Notes: generated from the letters alone by a model not told the origin. A DNA stretch of 64,000 bases from Gambelia wislizenii (GCA_030847615.1 JAUMIR010000003.1:55103001-55167000), one strand, 5' to 3'. Positions 44,961 through 56,505 are shown, numbered from the stretch's first letter. Made by a program: numbers and translations.

Positions 44961-45272
44961 TGCATCCTAGAAAGGGTGGCTTAGGAACTCACCAGTTCCT
45001 CTTTTACCAACCCCTAAGAGTTAGGAATAAAAAATAGTCCACTCTAGAAAGTGCTGGCTACTGGCTGGCAGTGTGTGTTGGGTAGCGGTCAGCTGCCAGC
45101 TCTGCTGTTCATTGCCAGGATACCACTGCCTTTCACCATCCCTGCTACTGTTGTTCTTGTGCTCTCACAGGGAGATCATGGCATGAGTGGTGAAATTGTC
45201 AAACAATGCATGAAACAATTCTTTGTTACTGTAGGATCCTGAACAACTACATTGGCTGGTGGTGGAGATTAA
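44961..45272. other. Spacer, nothing recognised
   Basis: Unique-looking sequence between two MITEs. Confidence 0.35.
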
Positions 45273-45600
45273 GGACTTTTCAAATGTGTGTGTGTGGGGG
45301 GGGGCTGAGGAGGTTAGGAGAAGAACGGCATTGTCGTGCTTACAGTGCTCCATTTCAGACGGCACCACCCTCCTCCCAACCTTCCCTCGTGCTTCCTCTG
45401 TGCTGCAGACACTGCTTTTTATTGATGGGGGCTTTACGTCAATAAAAGCTGCATATTTCTCTTGCCTGCCACATGGAGGAAGCATGGGGGAAGATCAGTA
45501 GGAGGACCGCATCATCCGAAACAGAGCACTGTAAGCGCAACAGTGCTTTTCTTCTCCCGACTTTCTCGGGTGTTTTTTTTCCCTCCATTTGACAAAGTCC
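45273..45600. mobile_element. Palindromic MITE with GGACTTT ends (copy N)
   Basis: Left end GGACTTTTCAAATG; right end CATTTGACAAAGTCC. Further in, 'gtcgtgcttacagtgctccatttcaga' on the left is mirrored by 'gaaacagagcactgtaagcgcaaca' on the right, and 'aggagaagaa' by 'ttcttctccc'. It is a foldback of about 328 bp with a GC-rich interior, non-coding. Flanks are TAA and AAG, with no clear TSD. Confidence 0.75.
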
Positions 45601-45648
45601 AAGATTTGCTGTTCTACCTTAAACAGCCAAATGCTTTGGTCTGGTCCT

Positions 45649-45777
45649 ATAACAGAGGCTGGATGGCCATCTGTCGGGGATGCTTTGATCAAGATTTCCT
45701 GTGTGGCAGGGGGGTTGGACTGGATGGCCCTCGTGGTCTCTTCCAACTCTGCAATTCTATGATTCTATGATTCTATG
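45649..45777 (+). mobile_element. CR1 3' terminus
   Basis: The last about 130 bases of CR1 ('acagaggctggatggccatctg' to 'ctatgattctatgattctatgaga'). 5'-truncated. Confidence 0.9.
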
Positions 45778-46269
45778 AGAGGTGAAAGGATCTTCCTTTG
45801 TGACATCAGCCAGTTTCCAAGAGCAAAGTGTTGTTAACTGGGCAATGAAAGCATGTTGACATAATTAGATCTTGCAAGAGTATGAGGCACGATGCTATCA
45901 TTTTGACATTCACAACATCTATTTCCACTTTAGATGCCTCTTCACTCTAACAAATGAACCATGGATGGGCCCCTTCACAAAAGCAAGATTCATATATTAT
46001 TGTGCACATCTCATGGGACTGAGGATTAATTTTGGTGAGAAGCAGAGTGAATCACTATGTTCCATTACACAAATGTTTTCATCAAACTGAATGTTCTATA
46101 GAAATGTCAGACTGTATTATCTGCTCCTCAAAAGGATGGAGGTTATAGAGAAATTGGACTGCACAACCATCCATTTACACGACTCAGTCTGCTCTTGTAT
46201 AACCACACCCTCCATGATTTCTGGAAGTCTAGCCATATTAGTTGGTTGTGGTAAAACCACAGAGTTGTC
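45778..46269. other. Spacer, nothing recognised
   Basis: Unique sequence with no gene; open frames at 45872-46294 have no motif. Confidence 0.4.
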
Positions 46270-46272
46270 TAT

Positions 46273-46813
46273 GGAGATTATCAGATGCAGCTAATGTGGT
46301 ACCAGAATAACAACAGCAAAACCCATGTGTGTCCCACTGTTGTTATTCTGGTGTCTCTTTTTATTGATGGGCTGAGCCATCAATAGATCACCCATCCCAT
46401 TTTAGTGCCGGCATCTCGCACCATTGCCCTGCCATGATACCAGCGTTAATGGGCGGTCCTGCCAGAATACGGCCAGGCGGGATCACAAAAATGAGGTAGG
46501 CTACCCTCTTTTTATGAACCTCCCTGGGTTACTTGTTCTTTTTATAGTGTGTTTGTGTGCTTTTAAAAACTTTTGTGTGTGTGCATTTTTTTTATTTTTG
46601 AATTCCCTGCACTTGTGTCTTCTCACAAGAAGAGGCAGGATTTCAGTCCAGGAAGTGAACAGAGCTCTGTTAAGAGTTCCATTCATGACTGGGCTGCATT
46701 TCAACAGCCTGAGTTAAGATAAGTCTGATAGGGAGGATTATTGTGCCAGGAAAGGAACAGGACTGGAGATTGTGGGACAGGAACTGTTTTTGCATTCCTG
46801 TCTGATAATCTCC
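46273..46813. mobile_element. GGAGATTATCAGA-end MITE (copy D)
   Basis: Left end GGAGATTATCAGA and right end TCTGATAATCTCC are exact 13-bp inverses. Flanks are TAT and TAA. The interior carries the family block 'tttattgatgggctgagccatcaatagatca' (split here by spacing), 'ctctttttatgaacctccctgg' and 'tgtgtttgtgtgcttt', linking it to copies C, E, F and G. A local inverted pair ('accagaataacaacag' against 'ctgttgttattctggt') flanks 'caaaacccatgtgtgtccca'. Non-coding. Confidence 0.85.
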
Positions 46814-48919
46814 TAAGTGTTCATACACTAAAGCCCACTTCATTAAATCATGGCATGTTATACAAAGTTGTCAGATGTGTGTGATAGATATTTGTGAAAT
46901 ACCCCCACCCAAATTTCCTGTTCCATAATGCTGAGTAAGGACAACCGTATTGGAGTTGTCATGGAGTCATGCTTGAAGCCAGAAGTTAGAAGTTCTATGG
47001 GAAATTCTCTGATGTATCAAGATTAGCATTAGTAAATGTGCATTGCTGATGAAAGATGAAGCTTGTGGTGGTATTGTCACAGACTGGTATTGAAACTATG
47101 AATCTCATTGAGTAGTAGCCTAGGGGACATGAATAAAAATATATGGAAAGAAGGAAAATTAAAAATGAAAGATGCATTCAAAGCATTAAGCTCCCAAGGC
47201 TAGACAGTGATCCTGATAACCACACATTTTTTTTTAAAAAAAGGAACAACAACACATAGATGATAGCCTTGTTAGAGGTGATAACAGATTATTAAATACT
47301 TTAAATAAAATAAAATAATGAAATGAAATGAAACAAATAAAATAAAATACAAGGTTTCTGCTACACATCCAAATAAATCAACATTCACTAGGGCTCCACT
47401 GGATTTGATTTCTTCTCCCCATTAAAATAATCATCTTGATTGCCAAGACCAGCCATTTCTGGGGACAAATCAAAGACCTTATATTAATTTCTTATAAAAG
47501 ATGCAGTAAGCAAAGCAATAGAGGAATGCAAATAAATCAATTCTGCATGCTTAAACCTACCTTCCTTTCATGCATGCTTGCTGATAGATTATCATTTTCT
47601 TCCCACCTTGCTTCATCATTTCTGGATCTATGCAAAATAGATCTTCCAATAATATAGCACAAGGGGGAAATCCATCTTTTTATAAGCTGATTATATTTTA
47701 CATTGAAAGGTAGGCTGTCATTAGCCTTGTTTGACTGGACATCAGGGTTTTATTTTGTTTTTGCTGGATTTCGTGCATTGGGTAAGGGCATCTTAGACAG
47801 CCATGCATTCTAGGAGCTTTCTTCCTCCCCAGGAAAAGGTTTAAAAGTTTGTTCCTTATCGACCACTCATTTTCTGAGCACAGGCAAAGGAAACGGTCAA
47901 TTTCTTGCTTAGGTATAAATAGGTTTGTCTTTGCCATGCGGTAGAGGTGGTGGGGCTGGTGGGAGGACAGGTGAAGGCAGCAGTCTGTGTCAGAACAGTG
48001 CAGCTACTCTTGAAAAAGTGTGTCCCTTTGTAGAGTGAAGGTGTCATTTGGGCTTAGCCTCAGGCAGCAAAATGTTTCAGTTTGGACAAATAGCGAACAA
48101 GGAAGACAGAGCTGTGAACCATAATAGTGAGCTCTGAAGTTTCAATCAACGCAATTCAAAGGGGTAGGGGTGAAAAGAATATTTAACAATATTCAGAAAA
48201 TGGGTTTCTCAAGTGTTAGGAAACCTTGGTGAGAATCCTAGATGGATCGCCATCTGTCGAGAGTACTTTGGTTGTGTATTCCTGCAAAGCAGACGATTGG
48301 ACTAGAAAGAAATAACTGCATTTTTTTTGGGGGGGGGAGAGTGAACTGAATAAACCCTGGACTGCAAATAGTCTTCAAAAACTTTTTATTTCTTGACAAT
48401 AAGGAGAAAAATGATGAAATTATTCATTCTTGCCTATGAAAATGGAAGTTATGAAGATCTGCATCCTTAGAGACATTAGGAATCTGAGTGTCAAACATGA
48501 TGCCACATCTCTACATGATTTGAGGTGCCAAAGTTTCCATTTGCTTCAATGCTACTCTGAAGAAGATGATACTTGTTGAGTAGCCCTATTAGGAGTGGCT
48601 AATAATTTTGATTCAATTTGTTGGCTTTAAGAAGAATTCACTACAATTTGGAAATATCCTCATATTCAGGATGGAAAGAACTTAAGAATTTTTTTTTAAA
48701 AAAATGGATGTGTGAAAAAACTGAATGTGCAAAAAATCAAGATTGATGGCCATCCATCTACATAGCAGATCTTGAGGAAGTTAAGCTGGCTCCATCTCTA
48801 TTAAGTTTACAGCAGGCAGCCCAAACAGCGCTGTTTTTCATGGTATTTAATGTTTGAAAATGCTCTGTTCTAACTGTTTAAAACTGGTTTTTAGGATTGT
48901 GTTTAGGTTATTTTTATGA
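46814..48919. other. Intergenic with a CR1 crumb
   Basis: At 48238-48308 a short CR1 3' piece ('gatggatcgccatctgtcgagagt') remains. A poly-G run lies at about 48325-48340. Otherwise unique and AT-rich; no gene seen. Confidence 0.4.
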
Positions 48920-49235
48920 GTTTTTAAATCTCTGTTGCATTTCCATTTCCTGTAGTTTCAGCTGTAGTTGGTGCTCTTTGTCTCTCCATTGCACTTCCAG
49001 CTCTTGCAATTTTAGCTTTTGCCGTTGTGTTTCTAACTACAGATGAGGTAATTTGCCCTTCTCTGTGGCATTCCATAAGTAATCTGAGATGTTCTTCAGT
49101 ATCACTTGGCAGAGGGAAATCAGTATTACTTCCATCGGCACCAGCTCCCTTGGCTCCTTCTTCAGTTGCCAACGTATTTGTTTTTACTTTGCCCTCGCGT
49201 AACAGCATGCAGAATTCCTAGCTAATCTAGCGATC
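48920..49235 (-). pseudogene. Unidentified coding remnant, possibly gag-like coiled coil
   Basis: On the minus strand one frame (49208-48924) is open for 94 codons. An overlapping frame near its end reads a Glu/Gln/Leu-rich heptad-like stretch ('LQELEVQWRDKEHQLQLK'). Such coiled-coil segments occur in gag-like proteins of gypsy-type elements, but also elsewhere. No zinc knuckle or protease is nearby. I do not assign a family. Confidence 0.3.
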
Positions 49236-49602
49236 TTCTTTACATGAGAAAAAAAAATTAAAAACCACTTGGGCTGAATGAGAAAAAAAAAGGAATAGTT
49301 TCCTTTGCTAGCAGAGGGCAATATGTTTTGGTATGTGTGGGGTTACCTCCCCCCCTCTCTGGAAGAAGACAGGGATAGTGGACAGAAAGAAAGCTGTAGG
49401 CAAGATTCCCTAGAACAGAGTTTCTGTCCCCCTTTCCTCTCCTAAAAACAGGGGGGGGGGCGGACCAGGAGCTGCCAAAAGCAGCAATTGACAGCAAAAG
49501 GGAAATGTATTCTTCTCTGGGTTCTCCTCAGTTTGAAACTACTGTATTTATTGAACTCAGAATAGAAAGGTAATACAAAAAAGTTAAAACATTCAAAATA
49601 TC

Positions 49603-51311
49603 TTAATGAGAAGGATGAACCTGGTATGCTGCTACCAATTTAGTAATCCTCGGCGCTATTTTCATCAGCAGTAATCTTAAACCACCGCGATTGACTATTT
49701 GCAATCGGTTTCTTTTTCTTTTTTTGTTAATAAATTGGTTGCTGCACTGAATCCATGTTCCACTAAATATGATGAAGGAAATGCAATCAAGAACATTTGA
49801 ATTACAGCCCATATTTCAGGATATGCAGTAGGGATCTCCTTTTGCAGCCAGAATTGTTGGTAGCCACTTTTGATTAAATTTCAATTCATCATTTGTAGTT
49901 ACTTCCATCAGTTCTTCTTGTAACTGTGGAGATTCTTCTGTGTTTGCACTTGAAAAAGGATCCAAAATCCAATCAGGTATGTTCATTTTCAAAATATCAT
50001 CAAATTGTTGATTAAAATCTGAATGGAGAGCATCCAAGTGTTCACAATAAGAAAGTATGTCTTCATCTTTTTTTTTTTTCTGCTCCTGATAAATTTGGGA
50101 ACTGGCTGAATTCCCCTCATCCAAAATTTCATTTGTACAGAAGAAGTTTTGTCACAAATGCAGAAATAACAGATTTTGTTTTTATTAAATTCAGTTCATC
50201 ACCTTGAAGCTGAAGATTGAAGATAAATTTTTGAAACAAGTTGGTCAAGTAAGCGATGTCACTTTTGGATTGAATTAAATTGGATCATAAAGCATTATTT
50301 TTATCTTTCAAGAACTCCAGCACCGAATTAAACAGCTTATAAAAATATCTAAACAGGCACCCATTGACAACCAACGGACTTCTGTATGAAGCAGCAAACA
50401 ATTAAATTCTTCATCGTTTTCAATACAAAGCTGTTTAAATAATCTGTCATTCAATGATTTGCTTCTGATTGTGTTGATAGCTTTAATTACATACTGTAAT
50501 GAATTATGTAGGCGTGCACTTAAATTTTTGGCAACTAGATGTTGACAATGGATGATACAGTGTACTGTGAATGCATTCGGCACCTCCTTTTTTAAATATG
50601 CAGGAAAACCCCTGTAGCGTCCTACCATCGCTGGAGAAGCATCTGTGGCTACTGATAAGATATTACACAGAGGTATTTCTTTTTCTTTAAAAAAACTCAT
50701 CCAATGCATGAAATATTGATTCTTGGCAAATTTGTTCTTCCTTTGTGAACCACACATATGCTAAAAGTAAAGCTTCATTTCCTAAGAAAGTTGACTCATC
50801 AAGTTGAATAGAAAACCGAGATGTTTTTAAACAGCCGCACAAGGAATATTCAACAACTTGAGCCATTTCATCAATTCTTCTTTGCACTGTACTATTGCTC
50901 AACAAAATAATCTTGATAATATCAGATGCTGGCTTGTGTAGCACAGTATGTATTACTTCACTTATAGCCAGTATAATTAATTTTTCACCAATAGTATGAG
51001 GTTTTCCCGATTTGGCAATCATTAACGAAATATTGTAAGAAGCAAGCAAGCCATCGCCATCTTGTGTGGTTGCGGATGAAAAGAGTTTTGCCAATGTCGA
51101 TTGTTTGATAAATTTTTCTTTTAGTGTTCAAAAAAAGATAAATCCTTATCTTTCTTTATGACCATGAATTTTAGTCAAATGTTCTTGTAGTCTGGAAGGC
51201 TTCATAGCTTCATTTGATAAAACTTTCTGTATTGTTTACAGGCGACTCAATAAAGCCATATTTCAAATATTCGATATTATATTGTCTACATTTTTTCTTT
51301 GGTTGAGACAT
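49603..51311 (-). pseudogene. hAT transposase (SCAND3/ZBED-like), frameshifted
   Basis: The start is at ATG 51311-51309 ('MSQPKKKCRQYNIEYLKYG', the conserved N-terminus of this transposase type). The BED zinc-finger part is mostly deleted and a stop follows. Next come 'SLMIAKSGKPHTIGEKLI' (51020), the 'FSIQLDESTFLGNEALLLAYV' catalytic Asp region (50800), 'SVATDASPAMVGRYRGF' (50650, second Asp), 'HCIIHCQHLVAKNLS' (50545) and 'LLHTEVRWLSMGACL' (50370). The C-terminal hATC part ends 'RLLLMKIAPRITKLV...HPSH' at 49603. The RNase H-like residues D..D and the H-x-W-type 'EVRW' are visible. At least two frameshifts and stops break it. Not expected to make an active enzyme. Confidence 0.9.
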
Positions 51312-51549
51312 TATTATCTGTAGAAAAAAAAATTATGGAGGAATTTTTAATTAATTTTTTTTTGTAATTTTTTGAAATATTTTTGTAAAAAACAATCTAA
51401 AAGAAATACTAATGAAATAAATAAACATGATATTATTAATTTTAAAGCACATATAATTATTACAAAATAAATAAATAATATTGACCATTTACAGTCCCAC
51501 TATTTGTTAGTTAATTTAACTTGTCACAATATCACAAAAATCTAACTTA

Positions 51550-51879
51550 GGACTTTTTCGGATGGAGAAATACACGGCAAGAAGGTTTGTCCCTCTTGTG
51601 ACGCTGCTGCACGGCAGGGGGGGCATTTGTATGACGCCATCCCCCTGCCAATTCTGTTCCGGTACAGATCGCAGCTCCAGCATCATATTTGGCCGTTTCT
51701 TAATCACAGAAGTTGACTGTGATTAAGAAATGGCCAAATATGATGGAGGAGCTGAGATCTGTACCAGAACAGAATCGGCAGGGGAATGGCATCATATGAA
51801 ATGCCCCCCCCCCGCTGAGCAGCAGCATCGCAAGAGGTACGACCCTTCTTGCTGTGTATTTCTCCATCCAAAAAAGTCC
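51550..51879. mobile_element. Palindromic MITE with GGACTTTTTCGGATGG ends (copy L)
   Basis: The left arm (51550 to about 51705) and right arm (about 51720 to 51879) are near-perfect inverses, including 'gagaaatacacggcaagaagg', 'gcatttgtatgacgccat', 'tctgttccggtacagat' and 'tatttggccgtttcttaatcaca'. The spacer is under 10 bases. It is one of the longest hairpins in the window and lies in the 5' region of the hAT element. The ends resemble GGACTTTTTCAGT at 44566. Flanks TTA and CCA do not give a clear TSD. Confidence 0.85.
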
Positions 51880-52499
51880 CCAGGATTATATTACACCGTA
51901 ATTTTCCTGTAATAATTATGGGAAATTTCCTGATTCATAGCGTGCTCCCAGATCTGCTGGTAGTACTGCCAGTAGCCAATATTGCCGCTGCCGTTCCAGG
52001 CTTTGGCCTTGCGATCGACCAATCGCACTAGTGGCACTTGCCCGCAGCAATGCTCATAATGCTCACGTGTTTTGGAATGGCAATTCAGTGGCACCACATG
52101 AACAGCAGCAGTGCGCGATTGCACACACCTCAATGCAAGTGAGGGAGTATGTGGGAACCAAGCCAACGTCCCGTACGTTGTTCAAAGAAAAACTAAGTGT
52201 TATGAGTGGAATACATAAATCATTTTTTCTAAGACTTCTCGACTTTCTTTTATGTTTTCACTGCCCCCTTACAGTTATTCATCACTCCCAAATGCACCTG
52301 TGGCCATCACCACCCCCCTGGATTGCTGCAGCACCCACCAGGGGGCGATAGCACACACTTTGGGAATCACTGTCCTAGTGTCTCCTAGCCCCTCCTCTTT
52401 CCCTTCCCCCCACTCAACTCCATCCCTCAGACAAAGCAGTTTGCAAAGGAAAATGGAGCCACAGGGACCACTTGCATGAACAGGAGACAGACCCACATA

Positions 52500-54469
52500 C
52501 TTGCTATTTTCTAAGTGCCAAATTAAACTCTCAGTTCCTACCCCTCCATAAATATTGAAATTTTCTATTTCAGAGGATGGGATTCACTTCTGCCTTTCCC
52601 TCCCTTCTCCCAGTGGAGAAATAGGGCAGTGAAGCAAAGGACTGGTTGCAATCACTGCAAAACAGTCACCAAACTTTAAAAGGAACTTCAATCCAGTGCT
52701 GATTTCAAGCTGGGCAGGACTTAAGCAAGGACTTAAGCAAACTTAAGCCCAGCCCCTCCGTACCACAATGGAGAGTGCTTCAAGGGCTGAAGGAATCCTT
52801 TTGTTCCCTAGTCCCAGTGACTCAGCTTCCATCCCTACCCAAAAGCAGTAGAAGGAACAGACCTCCTTTCTTTTGTAAGTAATAAGATCCTTCAACAGGG
52901 ATCACATCTCCAAGCCTCAAACAGAAGCCTTGGACACAGCCCTTTCTCAAGCCAAGAAAAGGAGTGGAGGCAGAACACAGCCCCCATGGAGATGTTCCCC
53001 ACTTTTTCAAACACACATGCACACACAACCAACAAAACAAAGGTTGGGTGAGTGTTTCCAGAGCCAGCTAGGTGGGCAAATTCCCACCCCTCCCCAGGCT
53101 CAGTCACGGGGTTGCAAACTGGTCTCTACAAAAGCAGAAGGAACACACCTCCTTCCCTTTTGCAAGGCTCGGAGGAAAGTTGAATCCAAACCGGTCCTAA
53201 GCAGGACTCCCTTTTCAACTCCCTCTCACACACAGAGAGGAAAATCAGCATGTGATTCTCAAAGAGCCAGAGCATTCCTTTGAGGGGAAATTGACCCCTT
53301 TTCCTTGCCACTCCAGCGAGACAAAAGGCTTTCCAAATAGCCCAAAGTAAAGCTTTTCAATCTCATAGTCAACAGAAAGAAAACACACCTCCCTGTATTC
53401 CCAGTCAGGAATCTGAGGAAGTCTTAAACAGCTCCTTCTTGAATACTCGACAGCCACTTAGCCCCCTCCCTCTCCAGAGACAGGCAGGACAGAGAGGCAG
53501 AGAGATGCTGGTTTAATCTAACTTCCCCAACTGATGCAATGGTTCAACGACCACTGCTGCCATCCATGTCAAGGCTAAACTGGAGGCTCTTGGCTGGGAA
53601 CCCCCAGAGTTAGCTCCCCTCTAAAAGGTAACCTTGAGCAGCCACACTCAAAGGCACCCCCTAGAGGCCAAAATGCTTCCCCCACTCACTGAGTTGCCCC
53701 CTTTCACACACAGCACAGCAAGAAGCTGTGCAGGGTCTCTGAATAACCAGTGGAACTACCCACCACTGTGAACCAGACAACTCCTCCCTCCTATCCCCAG
53801 AGAGAGAGAGAAATGTAGCAATGACCAAGAGATACATGCACGTGCAGCATTAGTGTATAGGAAGATTAAGAAAAGCTTATTTTATTAAAGCAAATTCAAG
53901 TCATGCAAATCTCTTATGAGGGCAGGCACCATCCATGCCCCCAGGCACACTTTAGAGGTACAGAAATAGCAAAAATATGAAATGACATTTAATTACGTTC
54001 AGCTACATTCAGCCAAAGTTTAAGAAAAGAACATAAAGTTCCATAACACAATTCTAAACATTCCCTAAAGATTCTACTCACAATATGCAGTCTTCTGTTG
54101 GATTCAGGCTGGCTCAATAGCCTCTTCCATTGTTAAGCTCTGGACCTAGTGTCTGCGTCCCAGACCCTACTTTGTCTCTGAAACCTCATGGTCTGACTCA
54201 AGCCATGTGCTCACACAGAGCAGTTATAGCATATTTGGAATTCCCATATTGGCATTCTTGATTGGTCAAGCCTGCCTCAGGTGATCTGATGTCATTGATG
54301 ATGCTATCATCATGATGATAGTGTTTTAGACACCTCCAGTTAACCCTTCCCTTACTTGGTGCCCTGCAGACAAGACAATACTGTATGAAAACACTGGGAA
54401 ATGTAGTCTTTGCAGAATGATGGAAGTGTATCACCCTGCAGGCAGGATGATGGGAACTCCATCATGACA
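52500..54469 (-). mobile_element. Probable LTR-type segment with internal repeats
   Basis: The right edge on the plus strand ends '...actccatcatgaca' at 54469, i.e. TGTCATGATGGAG on the minus strand, a normal LTR start. Going into the element are 'aagggaagggttaactggag' and GC-rich purine stretches. A motif like 'ggaggtgtgttccttctgcttt' (minus strand) repeats with divergence near 53385, 53130 and 52860, a period of about 260-270. No gag/pol frame and no TSD were found, and the left end is not located. This could be one long LTR or a composite. Confidence 0.4.
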
Positions 54470-54810
54470 GTGTTTTTAATTTTAAAAAAATAAAAATGGC
54501 ATTTTTATATAAAAAAATTTGCTCATCACCTCAGGAGCCCATGTGGGCTGGGAGGTAATACAGGAATACTACAAACAAACAAATAGATAAATAAATAATT
54601 CAATAAATAAATGCCTTCAGCCATGTTATTGCTAAATTAGGATTGTCATATTTTTTTTAAAAAATTGGAGAGTCTCCTCATCTATTCTGAGAGTCTTCTC
54701 ATGGCAGACAAAATATGGTTTTCTCCGTTTTGGGAAGAGCTGTACTTATTAAATCTGGCTGTTCCAGTAGGAGAAATTTTGTTTCAGCTTGCTTTTTAAG
54801 AATTTACTAA
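54470..54810. other. Spacer, nothing recognised
   Basis: AT-rich, with AAAT repeats at about 54585-54610. No gene. Confidence 0.4.
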
Positions 54811-55275
54811 GCTTTAAGAACTACTGCTTGCAGAGTGTGAGGACCTTGGCTGTGAAAGGTGAGATTTCAATGGGGCTCCATGCCCCCTGCCTCCACCCAG
54901 AAGGTTTAAGAACTACTGCTTGCTGAGTGTCAGGGCCGTGGCTCTGAAGGGAGAGATTTCACTGGGTTCCATGCCTCCTTCCTTCACCCAGAAGCTTTAA
55001 GAACTACTGCTTGAAAAGTTGCAGGGTCTTGGCTGTGAAGGGTGAGATTTTTGCTGGGCTCCATGCCCCCTTCCTCCACCCAGAAGCTTTAAGAACTACT
55101 GCTTGCTGAATGTCAGTGCCATGGCTGTGAAGGGAGAGATTTCAACGGGGCTCCATGCCTGCTTCCTCCACCCCGAAACTTTAAGAACTACTGTTTGCTG
55201 AGTGTCAGGACCTTGGCTGTAGAGGGAGAGATTTCAACTGGGCTCCAAACCCCCTCTTCCACCCAGAAGCCTTAA
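54811..55275 (+). repeat. Five 92-bp tandem monomers
   Basis: Units start at 54811, 54903, 54994, 55086 and 55178, with the beginning of a sixth at 55269. Each begins '(g)ctttaagaactactgcttg' and contains 'gagtgtcaggaccttggctgtgaag', 'gagatttca' and 'gggctccatgcc...ccacccagaag'. Units differ by scattered substitutions and 1-bp indels. They end 10-20 bases before sequence that leads into the L2 endonuclease start at about 55490, so they sit where an L2 5' UTR promoter would be. Confidence 0.95.
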
Positions 55276-56105
55276 GAACTGGAAGATCATCACAATAAGG
55301 GACAAGCATATGCGGTCGGGCATGATCTGGGAGCGTGAATTGAGGTGGTGCAGGGAAACGAAAGGTATGGTGGAAACAGAGTGAAAGTTTGTTACAGAGG
55401 AAGGAGGGACAGATGTTTAAAAGCTATCCCGTCTTCAGTTCTCTCTGTTTCCCGGAATGGATTGGAGAGTGTACCAACCATAGCTCAGAACCTTTCCATG
55501 ATCCTTTGCAATGCCAGGTCAATAAAAAAAAAGACCCATATTATTTATAATCTTCTCTTGGAAGATCATTAGTTTCTGGGCCCAGTACAAGGTGTTGGTT
55601 ATAACCTTTAAAGCCCTAAATGCCTCGGGTCCAACCTATCTTTCTATATAATCCTCCCCGGGCACTCAGGTCCTCTGGGAGGAATTTGTTACAACCTTTA
55701 AAATCTAGGCTTTCTTCAACCTCCTGGAGGGCCTTTTCAGCTATTGCTCCCAGATTATGGAATGGCCTGCCAGATGAGATCTGTCATATCACCACCCTAA
55801 ATAGCTTTTAAAAAGCTCTTAAGACAGATCTCTTCCGGCAGGCCTTTCCTGAATAGATGCTTGGCCATCAAAAAAGAAAGTCTATCTCATCCCATCCTCA
55901 CTACAGCCACTGTCCGTTTTTTAGTTTTATTTTTTGTATTTTTTTAAAAGTATGTTTTAATTCCTGAATAATTTAATTGTATTTTAAGGGGGGTGGGATT
56001 GAGGGTTTGGGATGTATATTTTAATTGCTGTAAGCCGCCCTGATTGTGTTTCATAGAGGGGTGGGATATAAATAAATTTTGTTATATTATTATTATATTG
56101 TTATT
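55276..56105 (+). pseudogene. L2-type LINE with intact 5' start and 3' end but deleted middle
   Basis: At about 55500 the frame 'LCNARSIKKKTHIIYNLLLEDH' matches the start of the L2 AP endonuclease domain. Immediately after, at about 55580, the sequence is the C-terminal region of ORF2: 'ALNASGPTYLS', then 'FSAIAPRLWNGLPDEI', 'FKKALKTDLFRQAF'-like, a 3' UTR, 'gtaagccgccctgattgtg' and an (ATT)n tail. Most of the endonuclease and all of the reverse transcriptase are absent. It is preceded by the 92-bp monomers. Either a deletion of a full-length copy or a non-autonomous deletion derivative. Confidence 0.85.
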
Positions 56106-56505
56106 ATATTATAACATTTGTAATCTGAATTTTCAAGAGAGAAAGAATGTAAGGTTCAAGAAATGCAAACTGTGAAATAATGAAACTGACAGATTTTCTT
56201 ATCCTACATCCTTTTGTTATATCCTCCTCCTCCTCCTTTTTGAACCATGGATGGATTGTTTTCAAGATGGCTTACATGGCAGATTAAATATTATGATCTT
56301 TATCTTATTACTATGCTGATGCAACCAAGTGTGGTTGCATTAGCAGATGAACGTTTTTGACATTCTTGTACAAGAGGTAACAGTGGCAAGGATGAAGAGC
56401 AGCAGGGAGAGGGGGGAGGCAGATGCCCAGTATGCATTACCAACACTATCCAGAGCTGCCTATTAATACCATGCTAGGCGTTGATGTTTATCAGAATTAT
56501 GGGAC
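56106..56505. other. Spacer before the copia element
   Basis: Unique sequence with a (CTC)n-like run at about 56222-56240. No gene seen. Confidence 0.4.

Larger units (their letters stand above)
49550..52372 (-). mobile_element. hAT transposon, decayed, interrupted by a palindromic MITE
   Basis: The right (5') end on the plus strand reads CACACTTTGGGAATCACTG to 52372. Its inverse CAGTGATTCCCAAAGTG is a standard hAT terminus, and 'gccccctggtgggtgctgc' type sequence follows on the minus strand, as in related hATs. The transposase is at 49603-51311. The 3' terminal repeat near 49550 is not recognisable, so that boundary is approximate and no TSD can be tested. A foldback MITE (51550-51879) sits in the 5' non-coding part. 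Confidence 0.75.

Noticed and set aside
52252..53457. Multiple open frames on both strands
   Set aside because: They lie in the hAT 5' end and an LTR-like segment; no conserved domain.
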